NCBI GenBank assembly: GCA_002633005.1
Contig: NMRA01000016.1
Span: 72,122-136,121 of the forward strand
DNA from: Phoronis australis
Lineage: Eukaryota > Phoronida > Phoronidae
Direction of reading: 5' to 3'
DNA: 64,000 nucleotides
The notes beneath the pieces were generated by a model. That model saw only the letters and a list, made by a program, of their open reading frames with translations, was not told the origin of the DNA and did no database searches. Every line of letters starts with the position of its first letter. Position 1 is the stretch's first letter. The translations under genes were made by a program, and so were the position numbers. Of this stretch, positions 1 through 10,157 are shown in pieces.

Positions 1-107
1 TTGCGCATGCGTGGCTGTCTGCATGTAAACAACTGGTAAAAGATGGAATTTTTATCAAAATACGTCGTCGCGCTGAGCCTTATTACTGCTAATTTCCCTG
101 GTGCAAG

Positions 108-276
108 TCTTCGACAGGTGGCCACAAATTCCCAAAAGACCTAGGGTTACTATATTCGTGGACAATTGCGGTCAACAGGGTCAACTAACTGACAAAAAGT
201 GTGTGGATGCTGAAGGCCCGTGTGTGCTCTATGACTATGCAGCTCCATTCGTTCGGAGACTACACAACATTACTTG
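108..276 (+). CDS. Penultimate coding exon of an unrecognised gene entering from the left
   Basis: The frame read as ...DNCGQQGQLTDKKCVDAEG is open from position 77 to a good donor (TG|GTAAGT) at 277. It joins in phase 2 to the exon at 921-1041, forming a Trp codon. The left edge is uncertain: acceptor-like AGs lie at 106-107 and 116-117, after a short pyrimidine-rich stretch. The peptide has a Cys-rich segment (NCG, KKC, GPC) followed by LYDYAAPFVRRLHNITW, which contains a possible N-glycosylation site (NIT). The C..PC pattern recalls ML/NPC2-like secreted proteins, but the match is too loose to name. An ATG at 43 in another frame reads a signal-peptide-like stretch and then hits a stop at 142; I do not adopt it. 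Confidence 0.4.
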
Positions 277-920
277 GTAAGTTTTTAGCAATCAGTTTCT
301 ATCAACATCGTTCGGTGATGACATCCCCACCAGTTACCCCACTGAATAACAGTTTTATTGAGTGGAACTAAGTGTTTCTGTTTGGAAACTCACCCGATGT
401 CGGGTAGGCTAGCAGCACATATTCATATTGTCCTGGGTGGGAGTGCTCCCAAAATAAGAGGTGTATGGTACGTGATGCACAGAAGTCAAGAATGACTTTT
501 TCACAGCAGTTTCTCTTCAAAACTATGCTGTTTCCAATCAAATTCTCTAGATGAGTGAGTTTCCTTATTTTATCGTGGACCCCACCCCCAGGACCACCAG
601 CTCAGTTATCGAATTAACATGAATAAGCCTTAATTCAGTAAATGTCGTAACATTGCATTGGAAAAAATTGACACCTAGAATGAATTTTACTTGTTGAGAT
701 CAGAAGCACATTTTAAGTGTCATGAAAAATACACATTGTTAAATCACTTTTAGCCTGTTTCACATATTTTAATTCAGATATTAAATAAGACTTGGGTACA
801 AAGGTTATTAGTTTCTACACATAAACATGAAGATGAAATGTCAAGTATGTTCTGCCTTACAAAAGTAGTTTTGTCTTGTCTTTTCTTTTACAATTTGCTA
901 ATATTTCTATTCTGTTACAG

Positions 921-1041
921 GCAAGAAAAAACAACTGAAACCAACCGCCTGACCATCTATTTCACCGTTGGACAAAGTGAAAAGCAATCCTTCAGCAATA
1001 ACCTGAGAGAATTGAACGTAATTCAGAAATTCAGCACCTGA
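921..1041 (+). CDS. Last coding exon of the same unrecognised gene
   Basis: A TTCTGTTACAG acceptor precedes 921. The first base completes the split Trp codon from the exon ending at 276, and the frame stays open for 39 further codons to TGA at 1039-1041. The peptide (QEKTTETNRLTIYFTVGQ, then SEKQSFSNNLRELNV...) is polar with one alternating hydrophobic stretch that suggests a beta strand. I recognise no family. No clear AATAAA follows closely; CAATAAG near 1175 is the nearest polyadenylation-like word. The intron between the two exons is 644 bases with ordinary borders. Confidence 0.45.
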
Positions 1042-3432
1042 TATGCCTGATTATGGACTCCCTCGCAATGTTGTTTCTTTCTGTGCTTTTTCAGTTTGCC
1101 ATTTGTTTTTAAATACACTGATAATTGTTTATTCTCGAATCTTGTGCATAGCAGCTAGCTACAATTGAAAACATACAATAAGACAATCGATGCAGTCACT
1201 GAATGTCATTTCCCCATAATCTGTACCAAATTGAAAAGTTTTTACCAATAGTATAAAGCCTTTCTTCTGAAAGGAAAATTTAATGTCACTCAGCTTTTGG
1301 CTTTCATTTCACTGGGTTCTAGTTTCAGTGGCCTATAGAAGCGCTTGTAAAAAAGTTCCAGTTTCAACACGTGGCTTTCTTTCATGTAACCTCATTCAGC
1401 CTCAATAACATCCACAATTAGACCCTTGAAGGTGAATACAGCAGCATATCACTTGAATGGTTTTGAGCCCAAAATCAGACTTTGAACTAGACCAAAGTGT
1501 GACTAGGACTTCTTCAGCTTCAGTCCCTCATGTTTCTTCCAGGAAAGGAAATAAGATATTGTCCACACATGACTCATTGCCTATAAAAGGGCATCCTCAT
1601 CAACAAGGCTTATTTGTGTAGCAGTCAGATATAGTTCATCTGGATACACAGACACTCCACTGGCACATTGTCTTATGGTAACTTAGTACTGTGATTCACA
1701 TTTCTCCAGGACCACTGACTTGCACATTGTGCCATGCAGCACTGCTGGTGTGTGGAATTGCTGTGGGAAGAGAATGGAGTAACAAAGCTTGTCTATGATA
1801 CAGCTTGAAGTGGCCTTAAAATGTCACTGAACCTGGAACAAATATTGAAATATGAATAATTAAGTACTCCAGATTGGATCAAAAATGTTATCCCTATTTT
1901 TCAAAAATATATGGTGATTGGTGTACAGTTTCACATAAAAGTAAATAATTACTATTTTCAGAAAGCAAGGGTGTATATAATGAGTATTGCATAAAACTGT
2001 GTCTTTATTTTTTATCCCTAGCCATAACAATTCTTTAAACGCATCACTTGTCTGTAAATAATACAATTTTTTTGAGACAACTTCAAACCTTTGTTACCCA
2101 TTTTCAAACCTTTTTAGTTTTGATACTTTCAGCAATTTTAAACTCAGATTACAGGTTCATGGGTCTGTCAAGCATACTTCTAGCCTAAGGTTGAGGGAAC
2201 CGTTTTTCTTTTAATAGAAGATATGAAGACTTGGGTCATTTAAAAATGATGGATAATCTTTCTGTTGTTTAAGAGTAATTACAAATCGTAAGGACCATCA
2301 AAAATGCAATTTTCACAAAAATGGCAGTCATTTGAATTTATAACGACTTGCAACATTTCAAGGCATGAGTTAAGACTGTTCAGTAACTGTGAATTCGGAA
2401 AATGTAAAATATTTTCGTGGTTTTACAATTGATACAAGTAGCAAAACAGTTTCATGAAATCAACTTAGAAGGGACTTCGTGAAGAATTACCTCACCATGC
2501 TCTTTTCCCGAAACATGTATTACCTATTATTTCCACACATTCAGTTGTACCAAATATTACAACCCCCCATGCTAATCCCCCCTCGGGACTTGAATAAGTA
2601 ATTTAACAAAATTACTTTAAAAAATAGCTGTTCCTTTTCAAAGGTTTTGTTCGTTGTCTCCAATATTGAAAGTAGGCTTTGAAAACAGATCTGCACTGGA
2701 TGGGAAGATCTTGTTGGTTAGCTGCAGTCAAATGCTAAAAACCAATTTTTGTCCATTCAGGGACGGTGCAGAAGCGATGCATATCTCCTCTGCACGGTAC
2801 AAGCCTTCAAACCTAAAAACCAAAGGTTACGTGAAAACTGACGTGACAGATTTCCATTTCAACGTTTAATAGATTTCCAGAAGACATATGATAGGGAGTA
2901 AACAGATAGTCTAATGCAATGGATATTTATCACTCATGTACCCTTTGGCATTGAGATTGGATTGTAATCTTAACTCATTAACCTGTATCGAGTTGACAGC
3001 ATAAACATTCAGTATTGACTGATGTAACTATCACTGATAAACTTTTAGAAATCATTCCAAACAATAATAATGCTTTGATGTGTGAAAAGATCCCGATTGC
3101 TACGTCAAGTGTCGTATCACATATCACAACATACAAAGATTAACCAGACTCTGACTGGTGACTGACTGCCGCGAAGTCGACATCGGCGAGTTAACAGGCA
3201 TCGGTAGAATAATCATGAAATAATCGTTAAAATAATCACAAACCTTACCTTTGTACGAGGTCGTACTTACTTCCTCTCACAGAAGCACCCTTTTTACGCA
3301 ATCTCAGATTCAGTTCGCACGGCTGCAAGCCATTTCACCATGTATTTAAAGGGCTCGCGAAATCGAGGCTGTTAATCTATCACCACTAGTACACGCACGC
3401 CCTCTAGTTGTTGTAGATTTTCCGAATAGCCC
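1042..3432. other. Intergenic stretch without a supported gene
   Basis: Short open frames here (for example 2654-2869) show no recognisable domain or splice context. On the - strand between about 3360 and 3240 there is a TATA-like TTTAAATA and, downstream of it, good donor words (GAA|GTAAGT and AAAG|GTAAGG). This could be a promoter and untranslated first exon of a leftward transcript, but there is no protein evidence. Confidence 0.4.
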
Positions 3433-3895
3433 CATTGCAGGGCTAACACAGGAGCGATGAAGAACTGCCAATTATTTCTAATCCCAAGTGCCTGTTTTCA
3501 CTTAAGACTTGATTCAGAAATTTGGGGTTATGCTGCACACAACTATTTCAAAATCTTACTTGAACGGAAGAGCAAGGCCTCTGAGAATACACACATGATT
3601 GCTGGTTACTTACATATAGACACACCCGCCGTACAGTATTTTAGCTAGACCACTTACAGTACAGCTGTGCAACTGGTTACAGTATGTCGAGTGAGAGGTA
3701 CTGTAATTGGAGCCAACTTACTAATCCTAAAGGCTCGTTTGACTTGAGACTTCATTCAGAAGTTTGATGTGGCGCTCCACACAACCATTTCTGAAACATA
3801 ACTAAATGTCTCTTGAACGAAAGAGCAAAGTTTCTGAGAATATATACAAAACTGTTACTTACTGGGACAATTTTCATCAATTATTTCTATGCTGT
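3433..3895 (+). repeat. Local tandem repeat, about 0.23 kb unit, copy 1
   Basis: Two diverged head-to-tail units begin near 3433 and 3690. Each reads ...CTAATCCCAAG/CTAATCCTAAAGG..., ...GACTTGATTCAGAAATTTG..., ...CACACAACNATTTC... and ends with GAACG(A)AAGAGCAA...CTGAGAATA. The same pair is present in copy 2 at 54029-54420, so the tandem doubling is older than the segmental duplication. Confidence 0.75.
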
Positions 3896-4218
3896 GGTAC
3901 GCCCATAGTCACTTGCTAAACCTTTATTCACCAAGTGTGAGGTGGGAGCACATTACACGTACTACATGTAAATGTCTGTCTTAGTCTTTTAAAAGTCCTT
4001 TCTGATGAAACAGACTCTAGAAGTCACGTGCCTGTTGCATAAATAATCAGGTGGTACCAGTGGTTTCGATTAAAGTTTTCTCTGACGGAAAGCGGGTTTA
4101 CAGCCAACTTAATGGTTTATCGGCTCTCCGTTGAAGGCACTGCATGTACTTGTATGCCTTAAAGAACATTAACGAAACTGTTGAATCGTCATGGTCATAT
4201 TTTGTTTCTATCTTTTAG

Positions 4219-4310
4219 AAGACAAAGCTAGACTTGAAAGTGATTTTGAGGAGTCTTTTGGTTTCTTAAAGAATGTGAACGGCGACAACTTTGACTGGGT
4301 CATGCAACAG
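4219..4310 (+). CDS. MAM domain exon 1 (duplication copy 1)
   Basis: The acceptor TTTCTATCTTTTAG and the donor CAG|GTAAGC bound 92 bases, starting in phase 1 and ending in phase 0. The peptide reads DKARLESDFEESFGFLKNVN followed by GDNFDWVMQQ, the N-terminal signature of MAM adhesion domains (acidic-FE start, then D-x-F-D-W). Against copy 2 (54819-54910) I count three replacement changes (K/E, N/D, M/R) and one silent change. No EGF, CUB or astacin exon lies upstream in copy 1, so this exon is separated from the protease to which its twin belongs. Confidence 0.8.
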
Positions 4311-5409
4311 GTAAGCGTCAATTGTGTGTAGTTTTTTGTGGGTGACATAAACTCATACGCGAATGTGTAACGGTCCCAAGGGCAACGTCATGAAACTGGG
4401 AAAAATGCACGCGTTTAACCATATTTGCTTTATTGGACTCAGTTGCCGAGAAAGCTCATTTAAGGTATGTGACGTAAATCGACTGTGTAGAAGAGCTCCA
4501 GAAGGATCTGACAACGTCTCTTTACGTCAGAGACTATCAGCATGTTTTATTGACACGAAAACACTACATGTAAGTCTATTTTGAACTACCAGTTTGCTTC
4601 CTCCAATTTCATTACCTTTTTGTTTGGAATTCATGTGCTAGCTTATCATGGTTATCATGGTTTCTGCAGTTTTTACATGTTCATTGGTCTGATCACGAGA
4701 CAAAGGGCACCTATCACCAAGGCGGCTTTGAAAGTGTTTTGGACATGTCGGACAGTATCGCAGATTCAGCCGCTATCTGTAAACTGCAAAATAAACAAAG
4801 AAAGGGATTTTGGGGGTGACCAGAGTTTCGCAAAGTCTGACACCCGGTCACCACTGTTTTTTTTTTTTAGTCCTGGTCATCCGCCCTCACTGAAAGTTCA
4901 TTGCGTTTCCTCAAGTATTACCCTCCTTTAACTGAATCAACTTCAGTTTCCAACACTTCTCTCGGTGGACATGAAGTGCAATTCTCCATCAGTTTGGCAT
5001 ATCGCGTGATGCCAATCACCCGGTTCCCGTACAAACTCGTGCATTTCCAAATTACAAATTGTTGAGGTCTCACCCCCCAAGAAATCNCCCCCCCGAGGCT
5101 ACAAATTTATAGGGTGCAGTGCTTAAGGCGTCTTCGCCGCCAATTACTCTAATGTGGTGTTGATGCAGCCAGCGTTTTTATTGGTTTATCGACGGGAAAA
5201 ATTAATGGCGAAGGGGCCTGGCGCATTCGTGTGTTGGAAATTTTCTAAAATCGGTAGAATCTCAGAAATGTAAAAAATAGCAAAACGTAAATATTAGATG
5301 TTTGGAGACTACTAAACTAATTTCTTATTCCGTTCCTTATGAACTCGTTCACGACAGTTCAAAATATTTGTAAGTGACATCTCATTTTCTTGTTTACTTG
5401 CGTCTCTAG

Positions 5410-5539
5410 GGATCTTCTGGAGTCGCGAACACGGGCCCATTTGGTGGATACCGGTCAAAGAAGTATGCTTTTGTCCCTGTCAAGTCCGTGCAAAATATGA
5501 GGAGAGGCTCCCATGCTAGTTTGGTGTCAAATTACTTGT
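5410..5539 (+). CDS. MAM domain exon 2 (duplication copy 1)
   Basis: The acceptor GTCTCTAG precedes GGA TCT TCT; the donor T|GTAGGT was chosen because it leaves phase 1 and joins correctly to the next exon. The peptide GSSGVANTGPFGGYRSKKYA continues with FVPVKSVQN and HASLVSNYL. It matches the MAM middle region, with a Gly/Pro loop, a strand ending in a Tyr, and the xARLxS-like strand. Two Arg in this copy (MRRGS) replace two Glu in copy 2 (MEEGS). The intron behind it is 3.3 kb because it contains the Kolobok-like insertion. Confidence 0.8.
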
Positions 5540-6575
5540 GTAGGTATTTTTCTGTTGTTTTTTCCAAATAGTTTTAACTTGTACGATATGCGCAGCTTAT
5601 TGTTGAAAGCGATACTGTGCGCTTTCGGAGACCCCATATCCCGAATATCAAACAAATGCATACCACGGGATTCACAAATAAGTCGCAGTGTCAGCTCGCC
5701 TTACATCGAATTCTGGACTTATTCTGACAGACATTCAAATCAATCCAAGTAAGCTCGCCCCTAAAATACAATGTACATACTCATACTCTACGTGGTCTAA
5801 CAAAACTGTCACGCAAGCAGTGAAAACGGGTGTTAAAAACATTAACTTAATTTGCAGAAGCATTTAAAGCTGTAGAAAAAATAATCGCGTGCTTATCCCT
5901 TACTTGAATTGCAACTGCTTACGATTTTGCAGTCGCGACTGAAAATTAACCCGCCGTGCGGGACCTTATCCATAAGTATGTGCCTTAAACTTAATATCCA
6001 CAAAACTGCAAAACTATTTTCTGAAGGTAGAACGTCTTCGGGTCTAAATATTTAACTTGATAGCAATGTGCCATTCACTGGGTCACGTGACGATGTGTAT
6101 TTAGTAACATTCAGCAAAAAAGAACAGGAACAACATCAATACCATGAATAAATCTCCTTTGATAATAGGTCAAGATTAAATGTCAAAAACTCTGTTTTTT
6201 TTTCTAAAATATCATTTCCTTCCCGTTTCGTTGATACACCTCAATGGTTGTAAGCTCGCAAAAACATTTCTGGTGCCTTTGAATGATGCTCGAAAAGGCG
6301 ATGGTTATACATGTATTTGACGGGAAAAGTCGTTGCACAGGTAGGTGAAAAGCGAGAACCTCGCGTTAACGCAGGATCATGCAAGACTCGGGCGAGATAT
6401 CGGCGTGTATTACAAGCGAAACTATTGATTGCACTAGCTTCTTTCATGACACTTTTTTGCCTATGAGTGTACGTATCCTGCCAGATTTTCAACACAACCT
6501 CTTCATTACAAATGCTCAATTCTTACCGTTGGCTGAAATCAACATCCCTATTTTACTCCGCCAGCAGAGCGTTAA

Positions 6576-6732
6576 AGGCGAAGGCAACCTTTTACCATGT
6601 CATTTTGAGCTAAAATAATGTTGGTTGGTTATCCTAGACATATTTTTCACTTAATTACAGCTTTTCGTAATTTTATTAATTGTTCGTTCACTTTTCCGGA
6701 AGTGACGTTTTAGGAGGCAAGCGCTTCCCGCC
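6576..6732 (+). repeat. Left terminal inverted repeat of the Kolobok-like element
   Basis: This stretch matches the reverse complement of 8360-8506 nearly base for base: ...CATGTCATTTTGAGCTAAAA, GGTTGGTTATCCTAGACATA, GGAAGTGACGTTTTAGGAGG, AAGCGCTTCCCGCC. There are a few substitutions and a short insertion (ACAGC) near 6658. It probably includes the promoter of the THAP gene, which starts about 100 bases inward. Confidence 0.85.
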
Positions 6733-6840
6733 AATTTCTTTTCACATAGTCTGACTGTGAGAGCTGCCGAGTCAGTCATTGTTCTACCTCGGTTGTGTTA
6801 AGTTCCGTCGTCGTTCGCTTTCATTTACTAGTCAGTCAAC

Positions 6841-7936
6841 ATGCCAAACTGTTGCTGCGTACCGGGATGTAGTAATTATCGGCTCACGCGCGCTTTGGGA
6901 GTGCCTTTGCATCGCTTTCCGATGTATGACACACTTCGCCGTACTTGGCTCGTTCGTGTGAAGAACGCAGCGTTACCCGTCCACGCAACGTACAAAGCAG
7001 TGGAGAATTACCGTGTGTGTGGCAAGCACTTTCTGCCGTCCGATTACGAAAGGGATTTGTACGCTGAACTGATGAAGGTCCCCGCGAAACAACGCCTGAA
7101 GAAGGATGCCATTCCGTCTGTGTTGATTCCCGGCAGTGCCCCGTCGCCACCCCCGAGAAGTGCGTTTTTGAAGCGAGAAGCCTCGCGAGCTGTGGCCAGT
7201 ACAGTGACTGGAGCCAGTGGAGGCACTTCATCTACTGTCACCCGTGCCTCCGAACGTACCCCAGAGCGTGCAATTCCTGGAACCAGTAGTGATTCGCCCT
7301 GTGCTGTTTTCTCCAGCCCAGAGCCTCTAAGCAGCCCTGCAGCGATATTGAGTAGTGGGAGTGATTACAGGCCCAGTTCGACACCCAGTGAAGAGGACAG
7401 TTCGTCGTCCAGTGAACAGATCGGTGAGCCAAACTTTGATAAGTTTATTGTGGACTTGTCTAAAGTGTTGGAGCTATTTAGAAGGTGCCAGGTGTGTGGC
7501 GAGGGAGTCACACGACACAATGTAAGCAGTTTGGGTGCTCAGGTCACCATCCAGTGGGAGTGTGTCACGGGACACTCTGGCAAGTGGGACAGTTGTTCCT
7601 CTGTCCGTGGTATGCCGGAGGTCCACTTAACCATGTCCAGTGGTGTGCTCTTCACTGGAAACACGTTTCAGTCGGTGAAGACAATGATGGACTTTGGAAA
7701 AGTCAAGTTTTTTTTCGAAAACAACATTCAACAACATTCAGAATTCCTATTTAATACCAGTTGTCAATGACGCATACATGTCACAACATCTCGAGTTGGT
7801 GGCGGAATTCATGGAGAAGGAGAACTTGTCTGACTCACCAGGGCGGTCCGCCAAGTATACCACATACACTCTAATGGAGGAAGAGACCAAAAAGATAATT
7901 GATGTGGAACTCGGAACAGCACAAGCATTCAATTGA
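6841..7936 (+). pseudogene. THAP domain-transposase gene, frameshifted and truncated
   Basis: Residues 1-95 form a THAP zinc finger (C2CH). The Cys cluster MPNCCCVPGC is at 4-10, Trp36 is in RRTWLVRV, Cys60-x2-His63 lies in RVCGKHF, and the AVPTxF-like AIPSVL is near 90-95. A Ser/Pro/Thr-rich linker follows to about residue 195, then a second Cys segment (RRCQVCGEG) and a transposase-like region. The frame breaks in a run of eight T near 7708 and resumes in another frame at 7694-7936 (YLIPVVNDAYMSQHLELVAE, then DSPGRSAKYTTYTLMEEETK). That last motif is the start of the Kolobok-type catalytic domain, around its first Asp. The gene ends after TAQAFN, so the rest of the catalytic core is missing. 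It is a dead transposase fragment, although the THAP part is intact and could still be made as a DNA-binding protein. Confidence 0.75.
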
Positions 7937-8182
7937 GGTAGGCATAACAACGCACACAGTGCATTTGCACCAAGATGTGTCACCACGTCTGTCTTCAGTA
8001 GCCGCCTCGTTTCTCTCAACAGCTGCCTGTGCCTGTGTGTACTCTGCCTCGTTGTACTCGGGCTCAAACATGTACCCACCCACTGAATGTCCGTGAAAAA
8101 ATTCCTCGTCACCACTGCTGTGAACAAGGTCTCCGTCACTCACACTACTGTCACTGTGATACGGGTCACCGACTCCAGCCAT
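7871..8182 (-). pseudogene. P2X7 C-terminal (ballast)-like ORF on the opposite strand of the transposon
   Basis: Reading leftward from the Met at 8182 (an upstream Met at 8200 is also possible), the peptide begins MAGVGDPYHSDSSVSDGD. It then contains GGYMFEPEYNEAEYT, a charged helix (AAVERNEAATEDRR) and DTSWCKCTVCVVMPTSIECL followed by CCSEF. The pattern YMFEPE...W-C-x-C-x2-C-x-M-P-T...C-x-C-C-x-E is that of the zinc-binding cytosolic domain of P2X7 receptors, which also occurs alone in many invertebrate proteins. After CCSEF the frame runs into the antisense of the transposase (HINYLFGLFLH) and stops. It is therefore truncated at the same junction as the + strand gene. No channel part is present. 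Confidence 0.6.
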
Positions 8183-8359
8183 TTTCAGCTTACAACACAC
8201 TAAACAATCCCTAAATCCAACGCAGTTGAGTTCTCTACTAACCTATCTTGCCGCAGAATACTCGCCGATGGAAAGTGGTGGCGACAATTGGTGAAAAATA
8301 GCACAAAACAAAAGTAGAATAGAACAGATTCGCACAGTAAGCTCAACGCAAAACCAAGT

Positions 8360-8506
8360 GGCGGGAAGCGCTTGCCTCCTAAAACGTCACTTCCGGAAAA
8401 GCGGACGAGTAATTAATAAAATTACGATTAAGTGAAAAATATGTCTAGGATAACCAACCAACCTTATTTTAGCTCAAAATGACATGGAAAAAGGTTGCCT
8501 TCGCGT
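8360..8506 (-). repeat. Right terminal inverted repeat of the Kolobok-like element
   Basis: This is the inverted counterpart of 6576-6732, ending in GGTTGCCTTCGCGT directly before TTAA at 8507-8510. The second terminal base differs from the left end (C instead of G on the inward-reading strand), probably decay. Confidence 0.85.
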
Positions 8507-8849
8507 TTAAGCTGTGGCCGATGCTGTGGGGTCGTTTCCGCGTTAGAGCAGCCCTCAGGAAGCCACTTTTCTAGCTGATAATGTCACTGTAATGATCCAA
8601 TAATTCGTAACGAAGGAGACCTATAACCCCAAATCTTCTGGCACAACGAGAAAGTTTTCAGTGCAGTCTTGAAGCACCCGGTAGTTGCAAGGTGTAACCG
8701 AGTGAACTTTACACAATCTGAGTAGGAACCCTCAAAGCCAAAGTTGCCCATTCTCGTTACCTAACTCCTTTTATCAGAATTTTGTATGACAGGAGCTTTG
8801 TACGTGCTGGTGGCGTTTAGAAATATGTGTTTATATGGACATTCTGCAG

Positions 8850-9040
8850 CTGTGGACCAAGGCAGGTGTCTCCAGTTCAACTACCACATGTACGGTGCCA
8901 CGATGGGGAAGTTCGCAGTAATTTTGGAAAGCGAGGATACATCCAAGCGTCCAGTCGAGCATTTCGAGAAGAAGGGGAACCAAGGGACGTCTTGGAAATA
9001 CCATAGCTTCAACCTACCGGCGAATTCAAAGCGACAACGA
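8850..9040 (+). CDS. MAM domain exon 3 (duplication copy 1)
   Basis: The acceptor ATTCTGCAG and the donor CGA|GTAAGT bound 191 bases, starting in phase 1 and ending in phase 0. The peptide VDQGRCLQFNYHMYGATMGK continues with FAVILESED and, near the end, KKGNQGTSWKYHSFNL. These are the core MAM signatures CLxFxYHMYG, the following hydrophobic strand, and GNQGxxW. Against copy 2 the changes include T/E, E/A, K/N, F/C, N/S and Q/L. The gained Cys in copy 2 (HSCNL) is odd for this strand of the fold. Confidence 0.85.
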
Positions 9041-9060
9041 GTAAGTACATACAGTGTACC

Positions 9061-9195
9061 TGAGTTCCGTAGACGCGAGAACCTCACGAAAACGCAACGT
9101 CGGTCAAAACTTCACGGAATACCGCCATGTACTGTTATACCAATGCACTTCATCACACCAGCTTCATGCGAGAGATTCCTGAGTCTACGGAACTC
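9061..9195. mobile_element. Small palindromic MITE, family P, copy in block 1
   Basis: A 135-bp element with perfect 14-bp inverted ends (TGAGTTCCGTAGAC ... GTCTACGGAACTCA) lies directly behind MAM exon 3. The inner sequence contains GCGAGAACCTCACGAAAACG. The counterpart at 58371-58506 is at the same place in copy 2, so the insertion is older than the duplication. Confidence 0.75.
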
Positions 9196-10157
9196 AGCCC
9201 TGGGGTCTGTTTCACAAAACGTGACTTACAATTAAATCGGAGATTTGCTGCTCACCATTTCACAGTAACCTCATCGACGTTTTGCCTGGAAATACTGTAA
9301 TTAGTACTAGTTTTTCTCAATAGGTAGCAGTTATGGATATACTTTCAGATAATTTATACTTGCGGTAAAAGAAATTTTTATTAATATATTTTAGCTATAC
9401 ATGTAGTTACTGTATGCCAGACCAAGTTTCTGCCAAAAGTCATTTAAGAATTAAGAACGTCTTTTATGACACAGAACCTTAGTCTGTAGACGTAAACATC
9501 AATACGTCATTGCAAATACTGTCTTGAAAATTATCTTTGTGTGTTCAAATAGGTGTTTTTAACCAATTTTCATGTGCGTTTACGTAAGTATTAGCAGGCA
9601 GCACGAGGTATGCGCACGCGTGACGCCTTGCGTTTAGCGTGGTGGAATAGGCATCATCAATAGTGCCAAGTTTACGGGTAATGGTAGGATATGACGTGCC
9701 CGAATTTTGAGAATCTGTTTTCCCCACTCAATAACGAGCATAAAACTTGTTATCAAAATACAGGCACGTTATATCCGACTATTGGTCAAAAAAGAGTTGC
9801 TTGATATTTCACTGCTGGCGTCGGAGTTATTGGTGGTGTGTTCTGTCTATTGAAGTGCGTCACTTATCGTACGCCGTCAGCCGATCATACGTCTCGAATT
9901 GAGACAGCGGGACTCGTCTGTGGTCGTTGTATTACGCTGTAACTTACAAATAATTATTAATTTTGGGTTGGCCTAAAAATTTTGAAAAGGTAGAAGAAAC
10001 CGCTCTTGTCCGAATAAGAGTACTACTCAGCTTGCTATTTCGAGTGAAATGTGGCTTATAAATTGGTTTCTGTAGTTCTGACGGGAAGGCACCACTCCGT
10101 TTATTTTGAAAGAACGTACGCTTTACTATGCCTTCTTACTTGCAATACAGCAGGAAG

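Larger units (their letters stand above)
6576..8506. mobile_element. Kolobok-like DNA transposon with THAP protein, internally deleted
   Basis: The element is flanked by TTAA on both sides (6572-6575 and 8507-8510). It begins AGGCGAAGGCAACC on the left and ACGCGAAGGCAACC on the right (complement), with long terminal inverted repeats of about 150 bp. TTAA target sites and 5'-RGG ends are, from memory, the hallmark of the Kolobok superfamily, whose transposases often carry THAP domains. Inside are a + strand THAP/transposase reading frame and a - strand P2X7-C-terminal-like frame. These converge at about 7935, where both are cut off. Copy 2 of the segmental duplication lacks it, along with about 0.25-0.3 kb on either side. 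With a frameshift and truncation in the transposase it is not autonomous. Confidence 0.8.

Noticed and set aside
43-144. ATG at 43 with a signal-peptide-like start (MEFLSKYVVALSLITANFPG)
   Set aside because: The frame stops at 142-144 and does not join the downstream coding frame; the overlapping frame from 77 is better supported by splicing into 921.
4581-4931. 116-codon open frame in the first MAM intron
   Set aside because: Composition is intron-like (poly-F run), no domain, and the counterpart in copy 2 is not open.
5080-5096. C-rich run with an N at 5087 as a structural signal
   Set aside because: An ambiguous base in a homopolymer is more likely a sequencing problem.
7044-7432. Antisense open frames within the THAP gene
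   Set aside because: They are shadows of the THAP coding frame with no recognisable domain.
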